From: Dryococelus australis
Lineage: Eukaryota > Arthropoda > Insecta > Phasmatodea > Phasmatidae
Reading direction: 5' to 3'
Assembly (NCBI GenBank): GCA_029891345.1
Contig: CM056994.1
Span: 59,055,251-59,119,250 of the forward strand
Length of the DNA: 64,000 nucleotides
Shown here: positions 34,260-45,885 of the stretch, piece after piece
Layout of the letters: the number at the start of each line of letters is the position of its first letter
Numbering within the stretch: the stretch's first letter is position 1
The notes under the pieces: model-generated
The model's database searches: none
What the model saw: the letters and a program-made list of their open reading frames with translations, nothing else
Told to the model about the DNA's origin: nothing
Made by a program: the position numbers and the translations under genes

Positions 34260-35845
34260 CTAACGGGTCTTGATACATACTTTTAAAATAGCCTGGTGTG
34301 AGTGTGTCTGCCTCTCACTGCCTTTGACTGGTGGCTGGTTTAATTTAATTCCGTTTACAGGTCTGTAACAAGTCCTGTATTGTTCTATCAATAGCGGTTT
34401 ACAACTACGTGTTTTATTTATATCTCGTCTAGCACTGCACTTACTTGTGTTCAGCGGGTTTCGGTTTGGCTGGCCTTCCTCTTGGACGGAGGGCCACATA
34501 TACATCGACGTGGGCCTCCACGGTAATTCGCGGTACCTGCCAGGTGTCGAATCTGTCTTGACAGCACGTGGTGGCATCAGGAATTGTGGCTCAGCACGTG
34601 GTGCTGTGGCGTCTGCTTCTGCAGCAACTGATGGGGAGCGCACAGGAACAAGGGATGCTGAGGCAGTGCGGGAGAGTGACACAGGAAGGTCCTGTACCCC
34701 GACTGCATGGGTTCTTACCCATAGGGCAGGATGTTTCTGTGACGGAGGAGTGCGAGGGAGTTGCGGAAGATGACCGCTCTCGACCTCAACTGCAGATGCA
34801 GCTCGCCCAACGTCCGTGTAGTTGGAGGAATCAATGGTTTCTATGTCCAGGGCCTTTGTCGAGGTAGCTGCACCAGGTGAGGGGTTGTGGGAGGCACGCG
34901 GTCTCGACGCTTGAAGTGGCAGTGCAAGGGAGTTGTATAAGACAACCGCTCTCCCCTTGCCTGCTGATGCATCTCATCGTAGGGCCGGGTAGTTGGAGGC
35001 ATTGATGGTCTCGATGTCCAGGTCCTGCACCGAGGCAGTGGGAGGGAAATAAACCTCGACCTCCACTGCGGGTGTTACACCAGATGAAGGGTAGTGAGCG
35101 GCATCAATGGTCTCTATACCTTCTTCATCAGCGACCAATTGAGCGGAAGGCAGAACGGGCCTCTCATCCTCATTGGTGCCGACGGGGTGAGTTTCCTGCA
35201 TAGCAGGAGGTTCTGACAGAGCACTGTCATTGACATTGGTGGTGGTCTTGCTTCATCAGCAGGAAGCTGGAACAACCTTGACCACTGTTCCGGATATTTC
35301 TTGCGGTTGAGGCATTTGTTCTGGATCAGTGGCGTCGTCCGGGCTCACGGCGGGAGTGTTATCCGGTGGTCTAGTGGCGTCCTCCGGGCTCATGGCTCAT
35401 GTATTATCCGGTGGTCTAGTGGTGGGTAGTATTTCATCGTCGGAGCCAGAACCTGAGATCGACTTTGTGGAAGTTGGAATTACCTTGATCTCTGGCTTTG
35501 GAGTTCTACTAGGTGGAGGGGTAGGCGCTATGGTTGTTTCTACCCCTCTCACCGATGGTGCTTCCGACTGCTTGCTGATGTGGCTCATTCGACGGGGTGT
35601 TTGGCGGTATTCTCTGTCTTGAGGACTCCAACTTGACACTTCGGAGCAGCTAGGGATCGCTCTGTCGCATTTGGCTGCGACTTTTTCATAATGGCGTAGA
35701 GGGCAGTTTTCTTACTGAAACTGGTCCTCGGCACTGTTCTATATCTAGCATCCATGGTGCTACATAGCTGGGCTCCCTGTCTGTGTCTGCCTGTCTTGTC
35801 GCTAGCCTCTTTGTTTATCCTTGGTTCGACTTCTGGAGCTGCCAT
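34260..35845 (-). pseudogene. Unrecognised Pro/Ser- and acid-rich protein downstream of gypsy copy B protease
   Basis: Long minus-strand frames run in succession from 35845 to about 34390 with few stops. An N-terminal basic part (MAAPEVEPRINKEASDKTGR) leads into a Pro/Thr/Ser-rich acidic region (TPPPSRTPKPEIKVIPTSTK, GSGSDDEILP). Two kinds of in-frame repeats follow: a 15-residue unit containing TRPPDNT and SP(D/E)DA near 35330-35420, and a motif DIETI(D/N)(A/S)(S/A)(N/H)Y recurring near 35110, 35005 and 34835. The C-terminal part is basic (PPRAVKTDSTPGRYRELPWR). I know no family with this layout. It occupies the place where reverse transcriptase should follow protease. Confidence 0.45.
34800..35425 (-). 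repeat. In-frame protein repeats (DIETID motif and 45 bp unit)
   Basis: The 45 bp unit begins at 35328 and 35373 (AGTGGCGTC(G/C)TCCGGGCTCA) with a third partial start at 35418, giving 15-codon periodicity. The DIETID-type motif is encoded by similar 27-base blocks at 34821-34847, 34991-35019 and 35096-35122. Retained codon phase argues the repeats arose in a translated protein. Confidence 0.6.
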
Positions 35846-36018
35846 TTCTGGTGTAGGGCCTTGTTTTAAGGTACCGTGCCACGAAAGCTCTTGGTCTGGG
35901 GCTTCTTCCTACTGAGGCCGCGTACGACATCGTCAGGCTGTTTGGGTCTGGCTTCTAGTCTTCATCGGGGAAGTTACGGCCGGCTGGTCCATGTCTACCT
36001 GCAACTGTTGGAGGCGGA

Positions 36019-37604
36019 TCAGGGTACGGGAGGGGTAGCGTTCAGCTGGCTATCTTCCCAGTTAATCAGGGTTCCTCCGTCTCTTCCCAGTTGCGTATGG
36101 CATTGTCCATAGTCGAGGACGCAATGCTGCTGAAGTAGCCGTGGTCGCCCCAAAATCATGGATTCCCCAATATGGGGCGTAACTAGAAAATCAACGTGGG
36201 ATGTCTTAAGATGTATCCCAATTGTTAACCTAATGCCTCCTTCGACATGAAGGAAGCGATTTGGTTGCGCGAGCCTGACTTTACTTCTAATGGGAGTTAG
36301 TTGGGCTCATTGGTGGGGCATGAGTAAGTCGCTCCTTATACAATTACCTGTGGTGGCCGAATCTAGCACCACCATGGTATTTCGGTTATTAAGGTGGACC
36401 TCTACACGGGGCAATTCAGGAGAATCTTGCCCTTTCGTTAAATTCAGGTGCGTGATTATGGCTTCTTCTTCCCTTGTTCCAGTTCTGGGTTCTCTCTTTC
36501 TCTATCCGCCAGGCAGTCTTTGTGGTGATGTCGACCCACGCAGTCCCGACACTTTGGTGGCATCCGGTAGTGGGGAGGGGAAGTCAAAAGTCTGGGTTTC
36601 TGGAAGTGTTGGGGTGGGCGTGTGGCCTATCAGTGTTCTCCCCTCCTTCCCCTTGTCTACCAGCCTACGGTCTAGCGCGACCTGCTCTTCGTAATTGCGC
36701 TCTGTTTAACGTGCGCCTTGTACCAGCTCTTCTATTGACTGTGGCTTCAAGATTTGCAGAAAATTACACAGCTTCGGTAATAGCATTTGAGCTATGGAGC
36801 ATACACAATTTTCTTCACCTGTCACTGTCGGGAAAAGGCGTCTGTAAATGTGCACCTTTTGCCTTATAAATAGTTCAGCCTCTTTGTCTGGTAACTGGGT
36901 AGTCAATCTTACTAACACTTCCTCACCAGTGAATTTGGAAACAAGTTGGTTGCTAAATTGCTTCCAGTCTGTGAGAAACTTGCATATCGTTCCCACCACG
37001 TCAATGCCAGTCCTTTTAAATGCATTGCTTCGCTGGTAGGTCGGTCTCTTGGAACTCCTTTTCACAGTCTTGCGTAAAGGCCACAGGGTCCTCATGAGGT
37101 CTGCCCGCAAAGTCAGTTATTGGGATGTTGTCATCCTGTCCGGTCGCGGGGGTGGCCAGGTGCTGTCTCGGGTTGTATGTATATACGAGATGGTTTTGAC
37201 TGGAGGGAGTGGGAAGTGTGTTTCCTACTGCACGTCCTGCACTGATATGCCATAACTGGCATAGTGATATGCTCATCGGGCCATCCTATGCACAGGTGAT
37301 GGTACGGCTCGCTACATGTGGTGCAGCATATTTGGTTGATGCCTCAGCCGGGGAAAGTAATCTCGTTACAGAAGCTAGTCGGTTGTTGGCGACAGGTTTC
37401 ACATCTGTATTCCAGACCTTCTGTGTCACGGGCCTCATCTGGCCAGCCTAAGCATACGTTGTGGAACGTCTTTGCGCAGTAATTACACTCTATACGGAGT
37501 GGGCCAGTACCGGAACAATCAGCATGGCAACACTTTGTTTCTGGTATGTCGTATTCTGAGTCATGGTCTACACCCAAGGCAGCATTGAGCTCCGAAACTG
37601 ACAT
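36019..37604 (-). pseudogene. gag-pro: Double-PHD gypsy Gag-protease, copy B
   Basis: Starts at ATG 37604. Finger 1 is intact by spacing: C-x3-C-x9-C-x2-C-x4-H-x2-C-x16-C-x2-C (CCHADC, ECNYC, TFHNVC, YRCETC), a C4HC3 PHD pattern. Finger 2 follows with CCTTCSEPYHHLC and AYQCRTC, but its second Cys reads Phe. The Gag core (DCEKEFQETDLPAK, FLTDWKQFSNQLVSKFTGEE) is at about 37060-36850. The knuckle C-RD-C-VGR-H-HHKD-C lies at 36513-36551. The protease has VVLDSATTGNCI at about 36370 and ILGRPRLLQQH later, ending near 36019. Frames shift at least four times. It closely parallels copy A. Confidence 0.75.
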
Positions 37605-37739
37605 GGCTATGGCTTATAGGTGCCACTGGGTTTTTACTGGACTCCCCAAAGTCTGCTTGGTTATCCCGGCTGACCCTTAGCTCTCTGAGTCAGGTTGACC
37701 TGGTTCGGCCTTTTGCTGCTAACAGTTAATCAGTCTGAC

Positions 37740-37757
37740 GCCCCACGTTGGGTGCCA
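37740..37757 (-). other. Retroelement primer-binding site, copy B
   Basis: Minus strand TGGCACCCAACGTGGGGC has one mismatch to the Lys-type site. It lies about 135 bases upstream of the copy B gag start. Confidence 0.75.
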
Positions 37758-39130
37758 AAAAATCACTTGACGCGTGTCCTGGTGGCTAAGTATGTGACAT
37801 GGTCGTCGTGGCTTTATTTATATTATGTCCACACGTACATATAGGGATTTTCCAATGGCCGCTTTCAGCTTGATACCTTTGTTCGGCAGGTTGCATTGCA
37901 TGATGGAACAAAATTCTCAGTAGCCCAGCTGACTTATTGTGAGTTTACGAGTTACAGTAGACAATTGGCGGGAGGTGTTGGAATTGCCAGACTTACTGAT
38001 GACTTCTTCTGCCTGCTGGAGAGTGGTGGCTGACTGTAAACAGCGATTGATGGTGCAGTCCTCAGGCTTCGGGCTGATGGCACCATGTTGGCCAACACGG
38101 TACTGCAGATTCCAGTCCCTCGGGACTTCAGAACCTGGGGTTGGGGATACCGTATCTTACCTTGGTTCCGTGTAGCACACCACTCAGGACTGGATGATTG
38201 TTGTGGTGGGTACGGATATGTGGAGGGAAAGCAATAAAGTTTGATACCGGAGAGGCCGGTCTCTCCAAAAGCCTCACTAAGGCAGCGCTGTCTCGTTACA
38301 CCTGTCTGTCCTCTATGGGTGGTTCTAAAACAGCCCGCTGCTTGGCAGCAAGGTGAGCAATCCTTTACTCCTCTCTCCATGAGCCGTGCCTTACCTTGAA
38401 CGGCATAGAGTGTCAACCACTGCTGAAGGATACAGGATGTGCACCACAGACACAAGATAAAACCCTATAATAGTGTACTTCCAGTAGTCACTGGTAGCAT
38501 GAGCCTGGTCCTTCAGAAGGCTCCCCACTAATGCGGGCAGACCAGAAGCGTTGAAGCTGTGTGGCCCACCACTGCTCCTACTGGGTATAGTATTCAACCA
38601 AAACCAGGTAATACCTAAGCAAATACCCCCGCTAGCACCTAGGTGCTCTGGTAGGAATACAACTCAAACATACTGTCTCTCCCTGATTGGAGGAGTTACT
38701 AGTGTTTGGGGCTCTTCTGTTCTATCCTGCCAGCACCTAGGTGCTCCGGTGGAGCAGAAAAGACGGCCATCAAATGTGTGTGTTTCAAGACTATTGGCCT
38801 CCTGAAGGGGGTCCACAGTCGTAGCTAGTTCGTATTGAAAATCCCCGGTATCGGTTGGCAGTGCACAACTCGCAGCTAGAACAAAGATGTGTTTATTAAA
38901 GTCGTAATAAACACACATGACTCGTGCTAATGCCTACCAAGTAGATGGTTTGCTGGAAGTAACCTACGCAATCCAGGTGTAGGTGACCTAGTCCTAGACT
39001 AATCGAGAGATAATGCAAACTGACAGTAATTGAAAAATAATATATGAAACTAACTAGAAAAAGGGATGTCTTATGAGACAGAGAAGTTAAAAGTCTACTG
39101 TTCTAGTAGCAGGGTGTGTTGAATATTCAA
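37758..39130 (-). other. Probable 5' LTR/leader of gypsy copy B
   Basis: Reverse-complement blocks GGTCACCTACACCTGGA, ACTTGGTAGGCATTAGC and GTCATGTGTG(T)TTATT, followed by TTAATAAACAC (a likely polyadenylation signal), match copy A's LTR around 29970-30080. The minus strand ends ACACGCGTCAAGTGATTTT before the primer-binding site. The palindrome AGCACCTAGGTGCT occurs twice inside (38634-38647 and 38732-38745). Outer boundary not determined. Confidence 0.45.
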
Positions 39131-40098
39131 TGCTACTGCAGAAAGAGCTTCTGGTAACTGGTAGGTATTGATGTCCCTGCAGTCTCTGGTCATTGTTGCT
39201 GCAGAAGCCCCAGGTGACGGCAATGGTAGCAGCCCCTGGTGGCTGCTGAAGAGTGGTGAAGCCACTGGGAGCAGCCTCTGGTAGGTTGCTGAAGAGTTCG
39301 CAGTCATAGGAGGCCCCAGCACAGGAAGTGATGGTGTGAGCTCGAAGAACTGCAAGAAATAACTCGCGAGCCCAGCGGCGCACTGACTATAGTCACAATA
39401 GCAGGGTGTGGCAGGGGGCGTGTGACGTCCCTCTGTTGTGATGTCAGCGTGGGAGGTAAGAACCCTCTCGTCAGCATTCGGCTTCGTGAATGTTCGGCGG
39501 CGCTCGGTCGCACCCCAAGGTGGCTGACAGCTTGTAGGCACTCAGCACGGTGGAGAGGAGGGTAGCGTGCTCGCTGGATTACACAACCTTGATATAAGTC
39601 GGCCACAACAACAAAACATCCCATAAGGGGAAGGTGTAGCGCTACCTCTCCTAGAGCGACACACCCATGGGGTGTGTGGTACACTCAGGACAGCCCACTG
39701 AGGACAGTCAACAGTACATGGGCACTCACAAAGAGCAGTGTAGTTTCCGTGAATCTCGTACTGATGAAAACTGTTTACGTGCCTACACAACAAACTGTAG
39801 AGGCCCCCGGGCATGGCACAATTCAACCAGCACAGTTAGTTCCGCACATACGAGACATAAATCTACATATTAGAAACACCCATCTAGCTTGGTATAATAA
39901 CATTAACAGAATATGCAATTAAATATAGTTCAAATCACCTATGAACAAATTATATTTGCTACACACGTTCCTCACATTTATGCCTTGTCCTATTATACAA
40001 TGCCCACATTACTGTAAGTGTACATATAATTTAAACATTTGACAGATCAGTATTAAAAAATACCCCCATAATAGCAAATTGTTACATTAATAACTATA
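39131..40098. other. Non-coding stretch, possibly the outer LTR part of copy B then unique DNA
   Basis: GC-rich to about 39830 with CTGCTGAAGAG-type short repeats (39150-39300), then AT-rich. The overlapping frames on both strands have no recognisable domain. Confidence 0.35.
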
Positions 40099-40469
40099 TA
40101 CCACCAAACAAGTGTTGTGTATATTCTGACTTCTGGGATCCGCCTGTGTCGATAAATGTACACTGAAGAAATGCAGACTGTTTAAAAGGAATGTGTTACG
40201 AATTACCGAAACACTTAATGATATAATGTCAGCTGTAAAGTTACACAGCATTGGTAATAGATGTTTAAGTCTGCTCAAGTTCTTCGATACCTGAAAGTTC
40301 ACCATCGGCTACATTTCCATGTACACTACTGTCACTGAAGCTGTCAGTATCATGGCTACTCTCGCTTTCACAGTTACTGTCACCACCTAAACTAATTTAA
40401 ATCTTCTCCATTTCTTCTTCCATGCTATGATCATTTTTCCACTACTGCTCTTCTCCCCTCTTCACCTGT

Positions 40470-41665
40470 AACATTGCTGATTTCCAATCTTTTTCAGAAA
40501 TACTGTTTATGGCTTCATCTGTCAGTGGCTTTATTTGGTCGGCGAAACATTGATCATCGCCACACGAGACTTGGCAATATTCCATATATATTTGACGGCA
40601 TTTAAGTGGTCATGTTCTTTAAGAAGTTCGTCTATGTAATACTTCAGAGCCGGTCATTGACATTTCACAATGTGGAGTAGTTCTGCTTTAGTCACCTCTT
40701 CCTCATATACAATGTTATTTAACTTGAGCCACTCTTGTATTTCTGCCTTACGTGATGTCATTGTAGGGGCTTTGTTTATCTGCACCGAGTGATAGGATGC
40801 ATTGTCCATTACAATTATGCATCTACGGGACAGATGTAATAGTTTTCGGATACCCATTTTGAAAAATTCGCAAAATTCATCTCATCGTGGTAGTCGCCAC
40901 TTTTGATTTTAGACTTAAAGATGAGATACGCACCAGGAATAAACCTCACATCCAAACCAGTATGCACAATAATCCATCGTTGGCTTGCAGTGTCTTTCTT
41001 CAGCACACCTGGCATGTGCGCATCATTCCAACATTTGCTGACTATGTACGCAGCATGAATCCACATTTCATCAACATAAACCACTGGTAACCTGTTCTCC
41101 CCAAGACTATCATTTTTTCGCATTCTTCTTAAATACCTTTACCTCCAGCATTCTCCTTAAATACCTTTCCCTCCGTGGAACAATGTCTGTTCTCTCCATT
41201 AATACCAGTCTCTTGTTTTTGCATTTCTTAAATCTTAAGCCAATCTTATTTACGATTTTCTGCAACGTTTCCTTTCTTCCGCGGGAATTATTTTTTGTTC
41301 GTAGTGCAGAAAGTAACTTCTTTAACATAGGCACCGCTTTCCTATGAGCATAAACATTTTGGATTGTACGTCAAACAACACACAAATCAAAATCATCTAA
41401 CAACTTTTCGGGCATTCTTCTTCAGTTTATTCCCATGCGTACATAGTTTTTTACCTGTTAGTTTTCCTACACTAATTTCCTTCCGTATTTTACATATTGT
41501 TGACTCAGATTTTCCTGTTGCAGCTGCTGCTCGCTTTATTGCATTTTCAATTGGATACGTATGTTTCCCACATATCTTCTCTTAATCAAAAAATGAAATA
41601 ATATTTCCTATTATTTTGCTGCCTTCACTGTGAATAGTGGGACTTTTTTTACTACACTAAGCCAT
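40470..41665 (-). pseudogene. IS630/Tc1-mariner-type DDE transposase (decayed)
   Basis: From ATG 41665 the minus strand encodes an N-terminal helix-turn-helix-like part (YPIENAIKRAAAATGKSEST, ICKIRKE). A middle region is followed by the DDE domain: PVVYVDEMWIHAAY carries the first Asp (about 41080), CWNDAHMPGVLKKD, then WIIVHTGLDVRFIPGAYLIF, SGDYHDEMN, and IIVMDNASYHS carries the second Asp (about 40800). KYYIDELLKEHDH and a C-terminal LTDEAINSISEKDWKSAML follow. The usual NPIE motif with the third acidic residue is not visible, so the copy is inactive. Two stops lie in the N-terminal part and there are several frameshifts. No TA-flanked termini were found. Confidence 0.8.
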
Positions 41666-41669
41666 AGTG

Positions 41670-44600
41670 TTATTATTTACACTACCTCTCAAATATATGT
41701 ACACGTTTGGAACAATCAACTACTTGCGTACTAGTAAATAGGCGCTCCTTCAGGCTACGTTTATTTACTACCACCAAACAAGACTTGTTTTGTTGATTTT
41801 CATGCAGTACAGACTCTATATATACGTGTTATAGCTGCTCGTCTCTAACTGGCTCACTGGGTTTTACCCTCGTCTGCCCTCTATCTCTCACGGTCAGACT
41901 CGCAGAACTGCATTCTTTCGAGATATTTTGTTGTCTTGGCCAAGTTATATCCACATGTTCGGGTGCCCTCCAGGATTGTGGCTGCCAGCAACGTCTGTGT
42001 ACAGGCTTGTGGGTTCGACTCACACGTGGGTTGAAGTAGGAATACTTGACATGATATAGCGATGAGCCGTAATTGTTTAGATAGGATGAAAAAACGGGCA
42101 CGCGTCAACCTGCAGCCCTGTACAAAATGGAATTGCAGCAGGTATCAGTTCAGAGTTTTGTGAACTAATTTATGTCTGATATTTAAAACCAAAAGCAACC
42201 TCTCTCATTTTCAGTTTATAAATTCAGTTATGAATTTAGCCTAGTAAATCTGCCCATTGCACTCCTTTTTGCACGTGTTTAACAGAAATTGTTGTTTTTC
42301 AGTAAGACAGCACTGGATGAGGGAAAGCAAAATGACTATGAACTGGACACACAGTCACATGGCTTAAATAAATCGCGTAATCATCACATGGGCACACTTT
42401 ACATTGAAAACATTTTCTTTGATATCCAGACCAAGTGGTTGTGAGAAATGTTGGTGTGGTGCTCACGGTGTGCGCCATGTCAGCCAGTCTCATTGCCAGG
42501 AGCTGCTCAGTGGTCCACTGCATCCAGTGTTTTACATCTTTTAGTGTAATTGGTTATGTGTCAGGTTAGAGTTCAGAGTTTGAGGAGGAAGTGTCAAGAC
42601 AATAGTTACTTAATTTCAGTATAAATTCACTTGCCCATATCAACTCAAATACAATAAACAACTTAACATTCAGGAATCTATATTCATTTGTTAATTACAT
42701 TTGAGAGTATTTGATGTTAAGTGTGGCTCATTTAACAGTTTGTTGCAGTTTTGTTTTTCTCCAAAAGTAGTGGCACATGAGGTTCGTTGTTTGCGGTATC
42801 CGATACAGATTTGATGTAGGCCTACGTAAATAAATGTGTATACTTGGTCACAAGATAACACCATAATACCATCACTATACTCAACAAGTTTCATAAAATT
42901 CTGTCCATATTTTATTTTTAACAACACTAACTTGACTTGAAAGGCACAGCAAAAGTAAAAATGTTGGCATAGGATATTATTTACATTGTGGCTAAAATAT
43001 AATTCATAAAACAAAGGTAAGCTGTTATAAAACATAATATTTCACTGAGAAACTGTATAATATCAGATAATTCTCATAATGGAGACAGTTTTGGTGGCTT
43101 TGTGTGTTTAAAAGTGTTTCTGATAAGCATTTTTTTTTAGAAATCACGTACAAAATTACCTTTCTTGCATGTTGTCATGATCGTAAGTTCAGGTGTCAGC
43201 CTACCCTCTTTTATGATGTCACATTCTTCCTGAAAAGTGAAAGCACTGCTGGAAAAATGCTTCACTCATAATCCACACACACCACGCTTACATCCACATG
43301 TTTCTGTTGCACTCATTCTATCTACACGATTCTCAGTCTTACACTGTAATTTTATAATTTGTATGTAGGGTATACATCACGTACGAATATGTATAACATT
43401 CTTAGCACCAAAACTAAATTTAATAAAAACAATACGATTCGTGTTGTGCGCACGAACTTGCCCATGCATCAATCTAGTTACTGTAAACTACACCACACCG
43501 ACTGCCTGTGGCTAGTCCAGCTTCGGCTATGTCCGCTTCAGTTTGACGAAGAAAGCAGTACCATTGTAGCTTCTAACACAGGTTGACGCAGCCATAAGCC
43601 CCCACCCCTCACCGGGCGGTCTTCCTACCCTGCCGTCCCTCCGGCGGCTGGGAAACCATTGCGACCGCCTACCTGCTGAAAGCATTACTTACAGCGCTTC
43701 CAAACAGCTTGGTTTTGCTAGCCAACAAACAAGTTGTTTTCTTATAATGTACAGTATTGTTTCCAGAGTAGAATGTGTACCGCATGAGTAAAAATTTACC
43801 TTAAAGTAAATACTAGTTAGAATTTAATATTTATTTTAAATATAACATTTAAATTTAAAGTTAAAGTGAAAACTATAAAGGGTTAAATATTACCAATATG
43901 TACAGGATAAGCATTGCTTACCTTGCATCAAGGAATAAACGTCACTGACATATAGGCAGAGCTAACATTTATAAAACTCTAATAAACCTTATTATTTTGT
44001 CATTAATTTGTATATTCTTTCGATAAGATGTTACTTTTCAAAACTAGTTTTCCTAATTTATTGCCAATTTTACACAGAGTGAGGCTACAAATTTGTCAGA
44101 TTATACTCAATATAGCAGTAATTTGTTTTTCAAAGGTTTCCTTTTTTGTTATATAGCTGTTTATTTTACAGTGAACAGCGTTTACATTTTAGTGCGATAT
44201 AATAAATAACATGAATTTTTATAACAAAATATTTGCAGGTACTTATCTTGTTAATAACAAAAACACAATTGAGTATGCAAGGTACCAATATGCAAATTTA
44301 CTACAGTCTGCGTGTTCCAATATTGCTTACCAGTATGTATAGTGATGTGGAAAAATATCAGACATTCATATGAATGGAAAAAAGGCGTGGTACACTGCTA
44401 AATGTGGTTGCCAAAGTGACGTTAGGTGTGGGTACTGGATGTATCTTGGAAGTTCTTCATTGCCACTCGTCTGGAAAACCTGTAAAATGGGGAAATGTAG
44501 AAATTTGAAAGTAATGCGAAAATTGTCAAGGGAATTCTGAACACATAAATTAAATGTAAAGAATTTATGTAATATGCAAGCAAAATTTGACTGTTCTTAT

Positions 44601-45461
44601 TAATCATGCACCGGTGAAAACAGAATTTCAGTCCTATGGAAAACCAAATAATATATGACTTTTCTGGTGCCCATCAATTTAAACTTTACATGGTTCCTTT
44701 TAGCACAACTTGGTGCTATGTTGATACTTGGTTGGCTTTGTTGGCATATTGCAACTAGTTTATGGTTCAGTTAACATTTTCAGATGGATTACAATTTTCA
44801 CTATTTATAAGTCTAAGTACAATAGAGAGGGAGCAATTTTTAAAAATTGTAACTAGACAAGGCTTTCAATTTCGTATGACCCACTGTCATATGTGTAGGG
44901 TGTTTGATTCAGTTGTATTATGTTGTTAGATAGCATAGCTACTTATTTTGGTGTAAAATTGTGCTATACTATAAATTGTTGCATGTGAAACCCTTGTTAG
45001 TTACAAGTTCCACCACGTTCCTTTATCTCTAATTCCAGACTGTCAAGATCAAAAGCAAAGCAAAATGCTTTTATTTGTTGACCTGCTTAGTGAAAGATTG
45101 TAAAATTGGTATTAGCTTCGAATGCTGGAGTGTGTGATTGATGATGCTTAGAGTGGTTTAGTGTGAGCTCGTAGCTTCTCATTTTGACAGTGTCACTATT
45201 TGTGATACATGAATGGATGATGCAATTTTTGAGTGTTTCTGGGGTTGTGAGTCAAACAGTGCGGAGAATGTTTCCAAGATGCCCACAGATTTGCAGCTAT
45301 AATGGGATATTAGCCACATATTTTGAGTGTGTATTAGATAATAATGTGTTGTCATGTGAGATGAAGCACAATCCTTTGCAGACATTAACTTAATTGACAT
45401 TGGACAGCAATGTTTTTTATGTTAACGGTTGATGGGGACAAGTGCCAGTAGTAAGAAATAC

Positions 45462-45512
<51 letters not shown>

Positions 45513-45885
45513 TGTGTGTGTGAGAGTGAGAGTGTGTATGTGTGCAGTGCAGTGCAGTTTTTAAAAATCAGCAAAGACATATGATTTGGAAAATGAAATT
45601 TCTGTTTTGGTTATTTGTAAAATGACGTAAGTGTTTTATCTGTGCCAAATCCGCTCACCCAACGAACATGCTTGCATGCATAATTTCCTTCTTGCAGCCA
45701 AGGGATTGTATCCACTTAGCTTCAGTAGTGCAGTTTTTTGTAGCACTTAATTTGATATTGGGATCGAATTTCTGCCCTAGACAGGTGTTATACGCTGCTG
45801 TTACCTTTAGGGTACCAGTTGTGGTACAGCCAATATTCTGTAAGGCTTGAGAAGAAAATGGGGAGGAACCTGTGCAGCTGATAAA
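41670..45885. other. Non-coding stretch with an (AG)n microsatellite
   Basis: No gene recognised. A TACCACCAAACAAG 14-mer at 41769-41782 repeats one at 40099-40112. A short GC-rich patch lies at 43560-43680 and a B-box-like GGTTCGACTC at about 42005. The (AG)n tract is listed separately. Confidence 0.4.
45463..45540. repeat. (AG)n/(TG)n microsatellite
   Basis: Near-perfect AG dinucleotides at about 45470-45510 pass into TG repeats to about 45540. Confidence 0.9.

Noticed and set aside
39087-39684. Long minus-strand frames of 98-148 codons
   Set aside because: Three overlapping frames in a GC-rich LTR-adjacent region with no family signature; probably compositional.
41945-42015. tRNA-like/SINE head with GGTTCGACTC
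   Set aside because: Only a B-box-like string; no cloverleaf and no copies noticed in the window.
45463-45540. Regulatory GA-rich element
   Set aside because: A plain dinucleotide microsatellite explains it.
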